Below are positions 1 through 13,300 of a stretch of 64,000 bases of DNA, in pieces; position 1 is the first letter of the stretch; every line of letters begins with the position of its first letter. The DNA is from Actinernus sp. WN-2022 (taxonomy: Eukaryota > Cnidaria > Anthozoa > Actiniaria > Actinernidae), in contig JAOWCC010001368.1 of the NCBI GenBank assembly GCA_030867875.1, positions 5,208,965-5,272,964 on the forward strand, read 5' to 3'. The notes beneath the pieces were generated by a model. It searched no databases and was not told the origin of the DNA. It saw nothing but the letters and a program-made list of their open reading frames with translations. Position numbers and translations under genes: made by a program.

Positions 1-290
1 AGTCATTGCAAGTCCATGCAAGTGGGAGGCCAAACGAAACACAAGACCAACGCAAACTCGCCCTGCGAGTCCATTTGGCCCGAGCTTAAGAATAATATTC
101 AAAGGCACTATGCAGGAATATCCCTGGCCAGTATACTAATGGCATCATGTTTGGCAATACAATTAAGATACATGTAATGGCATCCATGCATGGGTCTGCA
201 TTCTCACTTTAGAAATACATGACTTTGGATAAATACAGACGTGGCCAGCAAAAACTAATTTGTTTTTGCTTGGGAACAAAAATTAAAGTT
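1..290. other. No gene seen; edge of CLCN6-like intron
   Basis: I see no exon, RNA gene or clear repeat boundary here. It should be intron or flank of the CLCN6-like gene, whose next exon lies beyond the left edge. Confidence 0.5.
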
Positions 291-632
291 AAAAACTTGC
301 GTTCCGTTTCAACAGGCATCCAATTGCGCTAACTTGCGCCGACTTGAGTTATGTTCACTTTGATTGCGCTCAAATTTGAGCGCAAGTTAACGCATGTTTG
401 TAGCGGTTCGACCACCAACGCAAGTTGTTCGCAAGTCTGCTTTTGTTATAAAAGCTCAAGACTCAGTGGAACAATCATGTACAAAAATAATTACCGGCTG
501 GAAAAGCAAAAGAAATCATAAGAAAAAGAAAAACATCAACACGTTTTTTTCGAAACTTGCGTCAACGTGTTCAGTGCAGTCGTTTAGCTACCCTTCGCAA
601 GTTGAACGCAAATCAGCGCTGTGACTTGCGAC
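291..632. repeat. Cluster of 8-bp AACTTGCG/CGCAAGTT motifs
   Basis: The octamer AACTTGCG, its reverse complement CGCAAGTT, or a one-base variant occurs about eight times at 294, 331, 381, 419, 430, 554, 596 and 623, in both orientations. The spacing is irregular, so this is not a simple tandem array. A short open frame at 394-624 is a by-product of the motif and has no coding signature. It may be the inside of a non-autonomous transposon, but I cannot place its ends. Confidence 0.45.
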
Positions 633-660
633 TCCGTTTTAAAAAATTAGGATAGATAGA

Positions 661-789
661 GTAAAGTAAAGTAAAGTAAAGTAAAGTAAAGTAAAGTAAA
701 GTAAAGTAAAGTAAAGTAAAGTAAAGTAAAGTAAAGTAAAGTAAAGTAAAGTAAAGTAAAGTAAAGTAAAGTAAAGTAAAGTAAAGTAA
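661..789 (-). repeat. (GTAAA)n microsatellite, tail of a minus-strand SINE
   Basis: About 25 near-perfect copies of the pentamer GTAAA. Read on the minus strand they form the TTTAC-type tail directly behind the tRNA-derived SINE at 790-1037, so the array probably expanded from that retroposon tail. Confidence 0.85.
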
Positions 790-1037
790 CTTTATTTAAC
801 GTCGGTAACTCATGACAGTCTGATGAGACTGATAAACTTGAGGCCGACGGGAGACCTACGATTTTACGTCCTTATCCGAGAAGACGTGAAGGTCTAACCA
901 TTTGCAGTTGTTTCACAAAGGCAGCACCTTCTACTCAATTATTTTAAGACCCTGAGTGTTGGTCCGGCCGGGGTTTGAACCCACGACCTCCCGCTCAACA
1001 GACCGGAGCTTAACCACGGACCTAACCGGGAGCAGTT
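790..1037 (-). mobile_element. tRNA-derived SINE, family A, copy 1
   Basis: On the minus strand the head carries a tRNA-like A-box region (GTGGTTAAGC) and a B box (GGTTCAAACCC, near 971-981). A body of about 170 bp and the pentamer tail follow. A second copy with the same head, body and end lies on the plus strand at about 44873-45101. Two copies in opposite orientation sharing the same 5' and 3' limits support a real SINE rather than a decayed tRNA gene. Confidence 0.75.
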
Positions 1038-1104
1038 TTCGATGGAGTGTTGTAAAATAATTGGTCTTCAACTTGTACCAATCATGAAGAAAAGTAAACG
1101 CAAT

Positions 1105-1255
1105 CGTGCATAACTCTGGGTAAAACGAACATTGATTATGTGACGGACCAAAACAATGTTGGGTTTTAGTTTAGAACTTGATTGGCTGATAATTACAAAT
1201 TAAACATTTTCACAGCCAAGAGAAAAGCTAAGCAAATGCAAAACCAAAACATTCA
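1105..1255. repeat. Dispersed repeat shared with 49643-49785
   Basis: The stretch around GACGGACCAAAACAATGTT, followed by a TTAGAACTTGATTGGCTGAT-like block and a TTTCACAGCCAA block, recurs at 49643-49785 in the same orientation with moderate divergence. I cannot assign a family. Confidence 0.55.
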
Positions 1256-1291
1256 CTTATTACTTTCGAAAACCAAACTAACTAGACACAC

Positions 1292-1359
1292 CTGAGGTAC
1301 TCCAGCTCCGATGATCGCTCCACTGTGAATCATGGGTCCCTCCTTACCAACAAACAAAC
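1292..1359 (-). CDS. CLCN6: CLCN6-like exon 9: GKEGP gating-glutamate motif
   Basis: 68 nt, entered in phase 1 from exon 8 (GGA G|GT). It is bounded by TTCAG and a GTGTGT donor. It encodes [20 protein letters not shown] followed by VPQ. The glutamate of GKEGP is the gating glutamate of CLC proteins. This is the last exon visible in the window. Confidence 0.92.
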
Positions 1360-4300
1360 CTGAAGGCAATTTACCAGTAAACAGTACTGTTTGATTTAAC
1401 GAGAAGATAAATAACAAAATATGGGATGAAGTAAACTGACAATACGATACACTACTAGTACTGTTTGTCATTTCCATGAAAATTCGTGTTTGTTAATGAA
1501 AACGTCCATGAACATTGAATTTTAATGAAACAACCAGGGATTTCCAGGGGATTTTCATGGGATTTCTATGTTATTTTCTATGTCCTAGATAAAGAATGAG
1601 CGGACGAGCTGATAGCGAGAGTTTGTAAATCGCATAAAGATCGGACGCGAATTCTTTATTGGACTTATCAAACGTCTAGATGTAGAGAGTCATGTTCTCA
1701 GTTATTTTTTGGCGATACGACTTATTTTGGCCGAGAAAATCGAAGCCAAAGTTTATGTAAATCAGGACGAAATCTGTATCAGATTTAAAGATCACTTATC
1801 GGTCGGTGATTTATGAATTATTAATGAGTTTGATAAGGGATTTTCATGGGATTTCTATGGGATTTTCATAGGATTTCCATGGGATTCCTATGGGATTTTC
1901 ATGGGATTTGTATGGGATATCTATGGGATTTTCATGGGATTTCCATGGGATTTGTATGGGATTTTCATGGGAATGATGAGCAGTAGTGATACTAGACTGT
2001 TTGCTAAATCTTCGCTTTTCATTCCTTATTTTGTAACAGTTATTCTTCTTGGGTGTGTCAAACTTTCCAGTACTGAACTCTTATACCTTTTGGCTCTTGT
2101 AAATGGTATTTTCGAGATTATAGTTTATTAATGCCAAGTACATGTGAACAGTCAGATAAAGATAATTTTTCTTCTTCATCCTGTCTTAATAAAACAAGCA
2201 TTACACTAGAATATGGGCACATGGTCCATAAATAAGTTTCTTTGCCCATTAACAAAATATATACAGACATCAAGCACGGTTTAAGGGAAACTTATCCACC
2301 CGCTCTCTTTAGATATACAGGTGATGGTCTCTTGACATATATAATTAATGATGAACCAGAATGTTTTTCTTTTTGAGGGGGGCTTACCTCCAGCCACACT
2401 AAATAGCACTCCAACAGCTTTACAAACCAATGTCTTTAGTCTGACTACATGAGGAACCTGTGAAAAGTTTTAAGAAACTTATACTCAACATGTTTCGTCT
2501 CACTACATCAGTGCTTTCCCCAGAATTCTTACTCCAGAGGGGAAATGCCACTCATGTATTAGGGGTGTGGGGCAGTACTGTATGGGTTTAGGTTTGAGCA
2601 TCCCTCCAATCCATAAAAAAACGTCTCCTATATCTCCAACTTTTGAAAGCTCACCACATGGTAAATATCCAATGAAATGCTTCCAAACCTGTTGACCTGT
2701 CTCCTATTTCTGTAACTTGTGAAAGCTCACCACAAGGTAAATATCCAATGAAATGTTTACAAACTTGTTGAGTTGTTGGCCACTTTGGAAACGAGTAGGG
2801 GATTGGGGCAAGTGTGGTCTCGCAAAGGCGCTTGGGATCGTTCCAGGGAAACGCATCGTACAGAACCCAAACAAACATGGCAAATATCTGATATAGTCTT
2901 CTATCAAGTTTACTTCACTTTCTCTGCTGGTATTCAATGAGTTATTTGCGATATTCGCCCTGTTTGTTTGGGTTCTCTACGATGCGTTTCCCTGTAACGA
3001 TCCCAAGCGCCTTTGCGAGACCCGGGTGACCCTCGCCCCAATCCCCTACTCGTTTCCAAAGTGGCCTATTTCAGTGTTCTCTTTCTTGTGTTAGAGTTCA
3101 TTTCTTAATTAGATTTACAAACTCGGCCCAGTCCTTTTTTCAGTTTGGTAGTGGCTAATTAGGCAAAACCAAAACAAAAATATGAGGGAATCCCGATCCG
3201 GCGATCTGTAAATATATTATGAAATCCAGGTCAATTAAAATAAGCATTTTGCCAATCTGGATTTTGGCATAGCTACGTTTTGTAACGGTTCTGATGCCAA
3301 CACCACACATACCTTAGACTCCTCGCAGCCCTATCTTTGGCTAAAGCTCGAAGTAAAATCAGAGTTTAATGTAATGGCTACATAAGGGTAGGCTGTGCAA
3401 GGGCTAGGGCCAAGTGAAAGGGCACTATCATTTACGCTTGGACCCATCCCTGTCGCAGCCATCCCGGCCTAACGCAGCTCTGATTTTACTCCAATCGTTC
3501 CCCCAAAGAAAGGGCTAAATATACCCATTTATTATGTCATTCCCCTGAAGATGAAATGACAAATGTTCGTGATTATTCATGATTTTTACAATGTGTGGAT
3601 GGGTTGAACACTGTACGATGTACCTTGATTCCATTGAGGTAGCATTTGATCTCAGGAATTCCACTACCAGCTGCAACAGGCTGGAATTCAATTTATAAAG
3701 GAAATTAGCATGTTGGATACAGTTTATTTACAACTCAAAGCTGGGGATGGAGAACCTCGGCAGGCTTGCAGAAGCCCAGCTATCGGGGTCTCCTTGAGCC
3801 TAATGATTTATATCCTCATCCGAGAAGAGTCCTTCTATACAATAGACCAATTCGTAGTTCTCGGAACGCCATTTTGAAAGGTAGCCAAGCCTTTGGTCAC
3901 ATCGAGGCTGGAGTTGAGACAACTTCGTTAGAGCCTTGTACCTAGTTGTCATGATAATCAAAATCTATCCATATTAAATACATAAATTAAAAATATTAAA
4001 AATATTTGTTATAGCAGGCTGAGTATTACAGCTTAAAGCTGGTGGGGGCCTGCTTTTACTCCTCGCACACTACCCACTACATTAACTGTTTTGGAAACAC
4101 TACACTGGACTCACAGTTGATTTTTATGGAGGGAGGAAAACCGGAGAACCCGGAGAAAAACCCTCGTTCAACAACAAACCTAACTCACATACGGTGCCCG
4201 AGCCGGGAATTGAACCCGGGACCGCAGCGGTGAGAGGCGAGTGTTTTATCACTGCGCCAACCTGCACCCCCAGGTGCCATCGTGAGGGTTTGTATCAGTA

Positions 4301-7300
4301 CATGGTCAGCCCCAGCCTCCATGCGAGGTTACCCTTCAAGAACTACGAATTAGACTATTGTGTAGATTAGATCAGGCAGCACTATAACCTCAGTTATCTT
4401 TCAGTTTGGGCGGGAAAATGACGGGATGCGCGCGTTGGGCTCATCAAAAGAAGCTAACAGTGCGCTAAATTATGATATAATTTTGAAACACTGTGTTTCT
4501 TCCTCGTCTTGCTTGTGTGGATTTTCTATGGAAACCGTAGCACATTTCTTTTTGGACTGTGACCGATATGCTGATCATCGTGATGTACTACTTGTCTCTG
4601 CTGCTCAATTAGTTGGTGTAAGATGGATAAATGCATCTAAACGGACTCGTTTAAAATGGATCTCGCATGGTATTCCTATCGTCTCTTATAATATTAATGT
4701 TTCGCTATTTTCAAGCGTGCAAAAGTTTATTTTCGATTCTAAACGTGGCCAGTGTCCACCTTCATGTTGTTTTTATTTTATTTATTTATGTTTCTTTCTT
4801 GCTTGTTTCTGTTTTTTTACTTTACCATGTGTAACTCAACATTATCAAATGTAAGTAATAAAAAAGCGCATGCGCGTGACGCTTTGTTGTGGTGCATCTG
4901 CTAACAAATCAAATCGCAGTTGTCTTTCTTGACTTGTAATCAACTTAATATATTACATTTTTGTACTTATTACCAACCTCTAAAACTGTAAGGACTCCAG
5001 CAATGAGACTAAATCCTCCATTCAATAACAACATCACCAGCAGAGTGACTACAAGGCAACCAGCTGGAGTACAGCGCTTTAATGCTGGTTAATCCATGTC
5101 AAGAAATTACAGCTCTTTCGAATTTTAGTCATGTCTATAGACCATTTGAAAAATGGCAGTGCCCAATTTAAACATGAACCTTCCTGGACCGACTAACATC
5201 GTGCTAATATTCCGGATAAAAGCGTTGTCACATAAACTATATCGCAACCCCGCCGTCGCAGTGCACTCTGGGCTGGATACGGCGGCGTTGCGATACAGTC
5301 TAAGTAACGCTAGTCAGTCCTAAACAATAGTTATTTAAATTGCCACCGCTTTTCGAATGGATTTAAATATGTATTACAGAAGGCATGTTTTCTGAAGGCA
5401 ATGTTGTACTTCCTTATCTGAATACACAGAGATATAATGATATTATTATTTTATGGGAAGACTACGCAGTAAACATGGGCATGGATTATTCTGTCATAAT
5501 CATACAGCAGTCGCAGTTCTTCCAATATTCAGATACGATGGGTGACTAGTTCCTGTAAAAACTAGTGCTGATCAGCGTTGGCGGGGAAGATAAACACTGG
5601 TATCATAAACTAAAAGTCGATTAAGGTATGCTAACCGCCGTGGAGAGCGAGTACCAGCTGACGTTTTGAATGGTAGCCCTTCGTCAGAGCAAAATATTCA
5701 ACTTGAATATGATTAATGATTCCATCAACCGGTAAAGGGGCCACATTGTCTCTGCAAAGGACTTCACGAACCGCCAGTAGTAGGAGCAGAGCCCAAGGAA
5801 ACTTCAAATGATAGCTCTATCACTCTGCTCTCTAGTGCGTTCTATTCTAGAATACGCCTGTGTCGTGTTCGCCAACCTTCCTAAATACTTATCACAAGAT
5901 CTTGAAAGGGTACAGAGGCGCGCTTTAGCAATCATATTCCCTTCCCTGCCATATGCAAGCGCGATGGCTAAGGCTGGGATCACCACCCTAGAGGAGCGCA
6001 GGGATATGGCATGCGCCAAGTTTATAAGAAAAATCACTCCTGGAAACCCCCTGTATTCTCTTATACATTCTCGGATTACCGGACAGTCTTCTCACTATAA
6101 TATGAGACCAAAAGCGCATACCACTATGGCGACAACAAAAACCGACCGCTTTGGCGGTTTTGTCAGCACAAAATATGCGTCCAGAGCGCTCATTAACTAG
6201 TTCTCGGTTATATCTCATAAATATAGATATGTATATCTATTAGTATTATTTATTATATAGTAACTTACTAGGAAGTTGTCTGTTCGTTAGTATATATGTA
6301 TAGTTGACCTACACTGTAATTCAGCCACTGGCTGCGAGAGTGATTAATAAACGAATTATTATTATTATATTATAGTACGGCACATTCGCACACTGCCGTC
6401 AACTTCTCCGGATCAGTGCCGCTGACGATGTGCCCCAGGAATGTCAGAGTCCTACAACAGGTGACACTTCCCCTGGAACTCAATTTCAGTCCAGCTGACC
6501 TCAGCCGCTTCATGACTGGACACAATCTCACTCTTTTCCTCAAATGTAGACGCGTGGACGATGATATCATCAAAATATGCCACGCAAACGTCATATGGTA
6601 GACTGGATAACACTCTCTCCATTAGCCTTTCGAAGGTAGCAAGGACAATACCCCAAACGGCATTACTGTAAACTGGTAGAGACGACTGCTACCTGTTGCG
6701 AAGGCTGTCTTCTGCTTGATGGCACTGTCCATCCCGACTTGCCAGTAGCTGCTACACAAGTCCAAAATAGAGAACCAACCAGACCCTGCCAGTGCATCAA
6801 AGCAAGAGTCACTTTGGGGGTACGAGTCTTTGACGGTCACCTCGTTAAGTTTCTGTAGTCCACACAGAATCAGATCGTGCCATCTTTCTTTTTGATGAGC
6901 ACGAGTGATGCCCATGAACTCGTAGGAGGCTATGCTATTCCGTCTTTCGGCATCTGTTGCCAACGGGCCTCGGGTTTACTAAAATATATATGCAAAGGTA
7001 GTTGGCGGACCAGCTGTCGGATTGGTTTTGCATCCCCATTGTTGATTTGGTACTGAATGAGACTCGTGTGCTCTAAGTCGTGAGATGAAGAGGCGAAAAC
7101 GTCGGAGTACTCCACTAATAGGGAGCTAAGTAAGTTCTTTACGTTGGAGTTTGGTCGGTGGCTCCTTTTATAGATCCTTTGCATGTGACGTCATCAAAAT
7201 TCTAAAATCTAAACTATGTGATATATGAAGCTGTTCTTTTAATATAATTTAGATATCGGTATTCTCAGTATTCTTCGAAAAATTTACGTCGATACGGTGA

Positions 7301-10300
7301 TTTGTTTTTGAGTTACAGTACTTTGAATTTTGTGACAGCCCAGGTTAGCGTGTTTCCTAAATGTCAAGGAAATCCATATATTTCGGCCAATTTCAAATTT
7401 TAGTCTTGATAAACCTTTAAAATTGACATCTAAAGTGTTTTGAAGTCAATGCTAATCATATTGATGGGGAAAACAGCTTTATTTGTAGAGTACGTTTTTG
7501 GCCGCCATCTTGGTGTACTAAAGCTGTACACCAACATGGCCGCCGCATACTAATTACACTAAATTGTTCGAATATTATTTGGCCGACAGCTCGGTTACGA
7601 AGCACTCTATTGCTCCAAAATTTCGGTTATTTCTATATTATTACCTGCTCTATACATAGCATTAAAAATATTTTCGTAATATAAGTTTTTTCTTGAGGCA
7701 ATTTTTGTGACGTCAATGCAAACGATCAATACCGGAAACTGTTGTTTAAAGTTGTGTTTATTCTAAATTTCCGATTATTAGTTGTTGTAAAATTATTAGT
7801 TGTTGTAAAACCGCCGCCTAAGAAACTGCTTTAGAAGCCCCCAAATTGCAAAAAAAATAAAAAATTCTGAAGATTTGTTTTGTAGGTCAGTATTTTGAAA
7901 GAGAATTCATGCTCCAGAGCAAATATATAAACTCTTCTGAAATTGCTTGTAAAACCACAGGTAACAAGCTTATAACCTGTAAAAGCGATTACAAGAGAGT
8001 TCAAGTTCAATTTATTTACACTGTTTTATACTAGTTACATAAATATATACAAATAAGTTAACTTATGTTAACTTATTTAAAATGTTAAATAAGTTAAAAA
8101 GAAAATGTATGAGAATTTCACTATTATCGCTGTGATGCTATTAAATGTTTCAAAAACCTTCGCTTTCCCTTGTAATGATTACCTTTCACGTCTATGGTGA
8201 TTCAGTCCTGGGCAATTTAGCCTTGATTCAAAAACCACCCTGACAGAAGGTTTATTAACTAATCAGAAATCGCCTTATAAAATTTTCATACATTCTCTGT
8301 ACATGTAAACCGAAAGACATACATCGAGGCTGGAAAGCTTGTCTCTCCACGGCTAATCATTCGATATATGAGAGCCTGTGTCAGTCACAAGACTCTTTAC
8401 AATTCCTCAAATAATAATTACTAAAGAGGTGAACCGTCACAATACAGATCTAGAGAGGATACAGCTTTCCACCACTCTGAACTTCCAATCTGTGAGCAAC
8501 TTGATGAAGAAATCAATAAACACTGCAACCTAAAAATAGAACATTTTATATTATTACATGATCGTATGTATATGTTGTAGTTTAAAAAACGACAGGGTAA
8601 ATTTATCCAAACTAGGTTATTTTGGTTCAACCTAGTTTATTTTATTCCAAACTAGGATATTTTGGTTCAACCTAGTTTATTTTATTCCAAACTAGGATAT
8701 TTTGGTTCAGCCTTGATTATTTTATTCCAAACTAGGATATTTTGGTTCAACCTAGTTTATTTTATTCCAAACTAGGATATTTTGGTTCAACCTAGTTTAT
8801 TTTATTCCAAACTAGGATATTTGGTTCAACCTAGTTTATTTTATTCCAAACTAGGATATTTTGGTTCAACCTAGTTTATTTTATTCCAAACTAGGATATT
8901 TTGGTTCAACCTAGTTTATTTTATTCCAAACTAGGATATTTTGGTTCAACCTAGTTTATTTTATTCCAAACTAGGTTATTTTGGTTCAACCTAGATTATA
9001 TTATTCCAAACTAGGTTATTTTGGTTAAACCTAGTTTACTTTATTCCAAACTAGGTTTAACAAACGAATTCACCAGACTTTCAGCTACAACAACAATCCA
9101 TTCCGGTCTTAACTTCAGGTTAAATTTATCCAAACTAGGTTATTTGGTTCAACCTAGTTTATTTTATTGCAAACTAAGGTATTTGGGTTCAACCTAGATT
9201 ATTTTATTCAAAACTAGGTTATTTTGGTTCAACCTAGTTTATTTTATTCCAAACTAGGTTATTTTGGTTCAACCTAGTTTATTTTATTCCAAACTAGGTT
9301 TAACAAACGAATTCACCAGGGCCCGGTTGTTCAAAGCCCAATTAGTGTTAATCCTGGATTAACTCTGCACAGAACCTATTGGTTGTCATGGAAATTAACC
9401 CTGGATTAGCACTAATCGGGCTTTGAACAACCCGGCCCAGACTTTCAGCTACAACAACAATCCATTCCGGTCTGGGAATATTATTTGTCGTTTCTACGGG
9501 ACAACCTTTATTGATATGGCTGTATCAAATAAGTTCTACTTTCAAGTTGACCACAATTAGGCTAATGCCATCGCGCTGATAGTTTGGCTGGTGCATAAAA
9601 CAATAAAGGAATACCGGTACGTGCGCAGTGCAATGAATAATAAAGTAAAAAATAATCAACTAAGGTTATACTAATCAGACTAGTAAATCCATCCAGAGCA
9701 CTCTTGAAGCTCTAAACAGAAGAAAGGGCTGGTCTAGTATATTTAAAACTTGTTGCTATGAATTCAAACAGCACAGACGGATATAGGAGAGGGGCCCGGG
9801 CCTCTCTTTTTGGCAAAGAAAAACAAAGCCCATATACACCACATTCATATTAAAGGCGTATTCTCTGTATTTTAACAGTTTAGCCACATGTACAATGTAT
9901 GGAAAACAACATCCTGGCCATGCGAAAGAGCATACCAACATTGGTGATCCTGTAGAATTTGAGTGTTGTAGCATAAAAGACCAAAAAAAATTAGTGATTT
10001 GAAATTAGAGAGATTTCAATGAGAAAAACCATGTAGGCCTTTCCAGCCTCGCTTCATGTTTTTTTTTAACATTAAAAATGGCAATAACTCGACAGCAATT
10101 TGAAACATTGCTTTCAAACTGTAGTCAATTACTAATTTTGGTACGATCTTTCATGTGGTAGCAATAGTTTCTCTGTACACATAAATCTTCCAATTTATGT
10201 AAATTAGGTGGCGGAATGGAGCAGGTCAACGGTGGGCTGGTGCACCTCCTCCCCCAACTTTCTTGAACGTCTGGATGCGCCACTGGTCAGTAATTTAGGA

Positions 10301-13300
10301 TACGTAAAGTATATAAAGTCAAGCCTATATCAAAGTGGAACTCCAAGAGTAGATACTGTTTCACTAACGCGAGCGAACATTTCAGCATGATATTTCAGTC
10401 TGCACGACCTTCGATTTACTGATTACTTTATGTTAGTATAATATTGAAATGATTATGCAACTGTTATTGAAAGAAGAATAAAGAACAAAAAGAAGTACAA
10501 TAGAGAGTAACAAAACATATTAAAAATACAGGTAGAATCAGATTCACCCTTCTCACACAGCGGCCATGTTGGATAGAAACAATAGATTTTGCGTGGCTAG
10601 CCTCGCACTGAACGAGCAGATTTAGAACGAGTTTAGTCGCGCAAAAACAAAGGTTTTTATTCTCCTGGGCCGGGTTGTTCAAAGCCCGGTTAGTGCTAAT
10701 CCAGGGTTAATTTCCATGACAACCAATAGGTTCTGTGCAGAGTTAATCCAGTATTAACACTAATCGGGCTTTGAACAACCCGGCCCTGGGACTCAACATG
10801 GCCGCGGCGTGAGAAGGGTGAATTGAACCCACGACCTTCGAGTTTCCACGCAGGCAGTTAGTCCACTCGGAATGGTAACACAAACAAGTGCCTCTTATGA
10901 GGCTATACTCGGGCCTGTGATAAGACAGGTTGAGTTTTAGACCCCTATACTGTAAAGAGTCGTGATAAAATTATGAGTAAACATATGGGCAAAACTAAGT
11001 AAGATTGTCGAGCGTAGACTACTTCTTCTAACCTTGGCTACCAAATCAATAGTGAAAACACATACAGCCCTTCTTTTGATTTGGGATACTAGATTTCTCT
11101 AGTTCGCATTTTTAGGGGGTAAAAATTCAACATTGAATTCTCATACAAACACTGTATTTACCGCCATGTTTGCCCTGATTACCCATCATGCAACGATGAG
11201 CGCGAACCGGTCTATTAGATTGTTGTGAAAATGTTACAGTTTCCATTTTTTAGGTCAGTCTTTTCTCCTCGAGTCTAAAGACATGTGCAAACGAGAGAGA
11301 GAAAAAGGAAGACATTTGTGAATTTCAGTATTTCCCAAAACGTTACCTCGTTTGCCCGCGTGCGAAACATGTTCCGACTTTGCTTCCGCAACATTGGCTC
11401 ACCGAAGGAACACGTAAATTCACAAATGTCTCTGCAGTAATGTTTCCTTGTGTGTCTAGGGTTTAATTGTATTGGCAGAGATGTGTTATCGATCCTTGAG
11501 CTGTCTAGCTAGGTCTTTTGTGACGAATTATTATGCAAATTTATAAGCTTCTGTGCCGCTTGCTTCCGTTCGTGTAACTAGTTTCGAATTAAGCCTTATA
11601 ACAGGTTATAGCGATGTTTCGTGTGTCGTCATCTATTGTTATTAATGTGCCAACCAGAGTTCCATTGGTTCCTAACACAAAGCGGGCTTTACAAATCATG
11701 GCTGGCACATTAGCATAACAATTGCAATGTTTATCAACACGAAACATCGCTATAAGGAAATTCATTTCTGGATGTAGAGAAGAACGCTTGGGTTTCCTGA
11801 AAGCAAAATTTGTTTTTCATGAAACCGTCACTTACTGGTTGCGACACTAAACCGGTTTAACCGGTACGCGGCCGTGACAATCCGACTTATTCGCGATCGC
11901 TTCACAGCATGTAATTACCTTTGCGTGGTGTAATCAGTCAGGGTCAGAGAGATGCAAAACATTATCGGTAAACATGCACTGGTCCAGTGTCAGTGAAAGG
12001 GAAGCAAATATTCAAGTTTTATCCCTCTCTGTGGCCTAATCTCACATCCTTGGTAAATTCACATCTCTCCATGATTCATATAAATTTCTAGAATCTCGTT
12101 CCCGGAAACTGTTTTGGTCTTAATGCCCCACACTAATGCTCCCGCTCCCCACCCCCCTCCCCACCCCAAAAAAAAACGTAAGACGATCCCTTAAAGGCGC
12201 TGTGTTATGGTTTTGCGCATGTCTGGAAACAATGTTCGATTGGTGGCTGTTAATTGGATTCAAACAGTTAAAGACCCTTCCGTTAATGCTTGATTGAAAG
12301 GATAGCAATATTTTCCTTGAAGACTAGATCTACGCACAGTGTGCTAGGGTCGTCAGTTTATATGAAAATCACTGAAAATAACTTTGTTCCGGCCCGGAAC
12401 ATAAAGGCGTGTCCCTCACCATCACACAGCTCCTTTAATTTCAGGATAATTTTGTGCACTGGCATCGCTATATAATGTGGTCTACCAGACACCAAGGATA
12501 GAAGCAACGGCATTGTATTGTAGCCGTGAAGACGCCCCGGCCATTTGTGACATAAAATACGAATACGCTGCCATGCACCTCGAACCACATACATTCAGTG
12601 AACTCCTGCTGAAATTAGCACTCACGTAACATCATTGTGAGCTACTCTATACGACTTTCAAACCAATGCAAATGGAAAGCCTGCATTTCCTCTGTGGATC
12701 GTTTATGATTAACCTTGTCAAGCAATCGCCAATTCGGCCGTTCATTGGACGATGCTTCACATACCGCCGAGTGGAAAAAAACCTTGCATTTTAAGATTTC
12801 TTTCCCACTCATATAAGATCTGCTCTAATGATTGTAATTATACATTACATGAGACACGGGCACGCGCGCGTGGTGAATTGTTTTGGGACTTGCAGCTTTT
12901 TTATGTTTTTATTTTTTTTAATTTTTTCCTGTTTTTCATTTTTGGATTTTTTTCTTCTGTTTTTGATTTGATTTTATAAAAAAATCCCGTTTTTCTTTTA
13001 ATTCTTTTTTTCCTTTTTCCCGATTTTCCCATGTCGATTTTCTATGTGCACAGAGCTCTGCCATGAGATTCTACTGAATTGATGAAGTCAGTGCAGCTGC
13101 TGCTAATACATACATGTACCAGACCTTCCCAGACTCCGTTGAAAGGTCTCAGACTGTTGGACAGCTACAGAGCTCTGCCATGAGATTCTACTGAATTGAT
13201 GAAGTCAGTGCAGCTGCTGCTAATACATACATGTACCAGACCTTCCCAGACTCTGTTGAAAGGTCTCAGACTGTTGGACAGCTACAGGTTGATCATTAGA

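Noticed and set aside
1901..2131. Frame starting with repeated MGF.WD.YGIF units
   Set aside because: It is the 11-bp GGGATTTTCAT minisatellite in translation.
6375..7184. Functional retroviral-type element
   Set aside because: Only pieces of the polymerase in different frames remain. No LTRs, gag, integrase or envelope.
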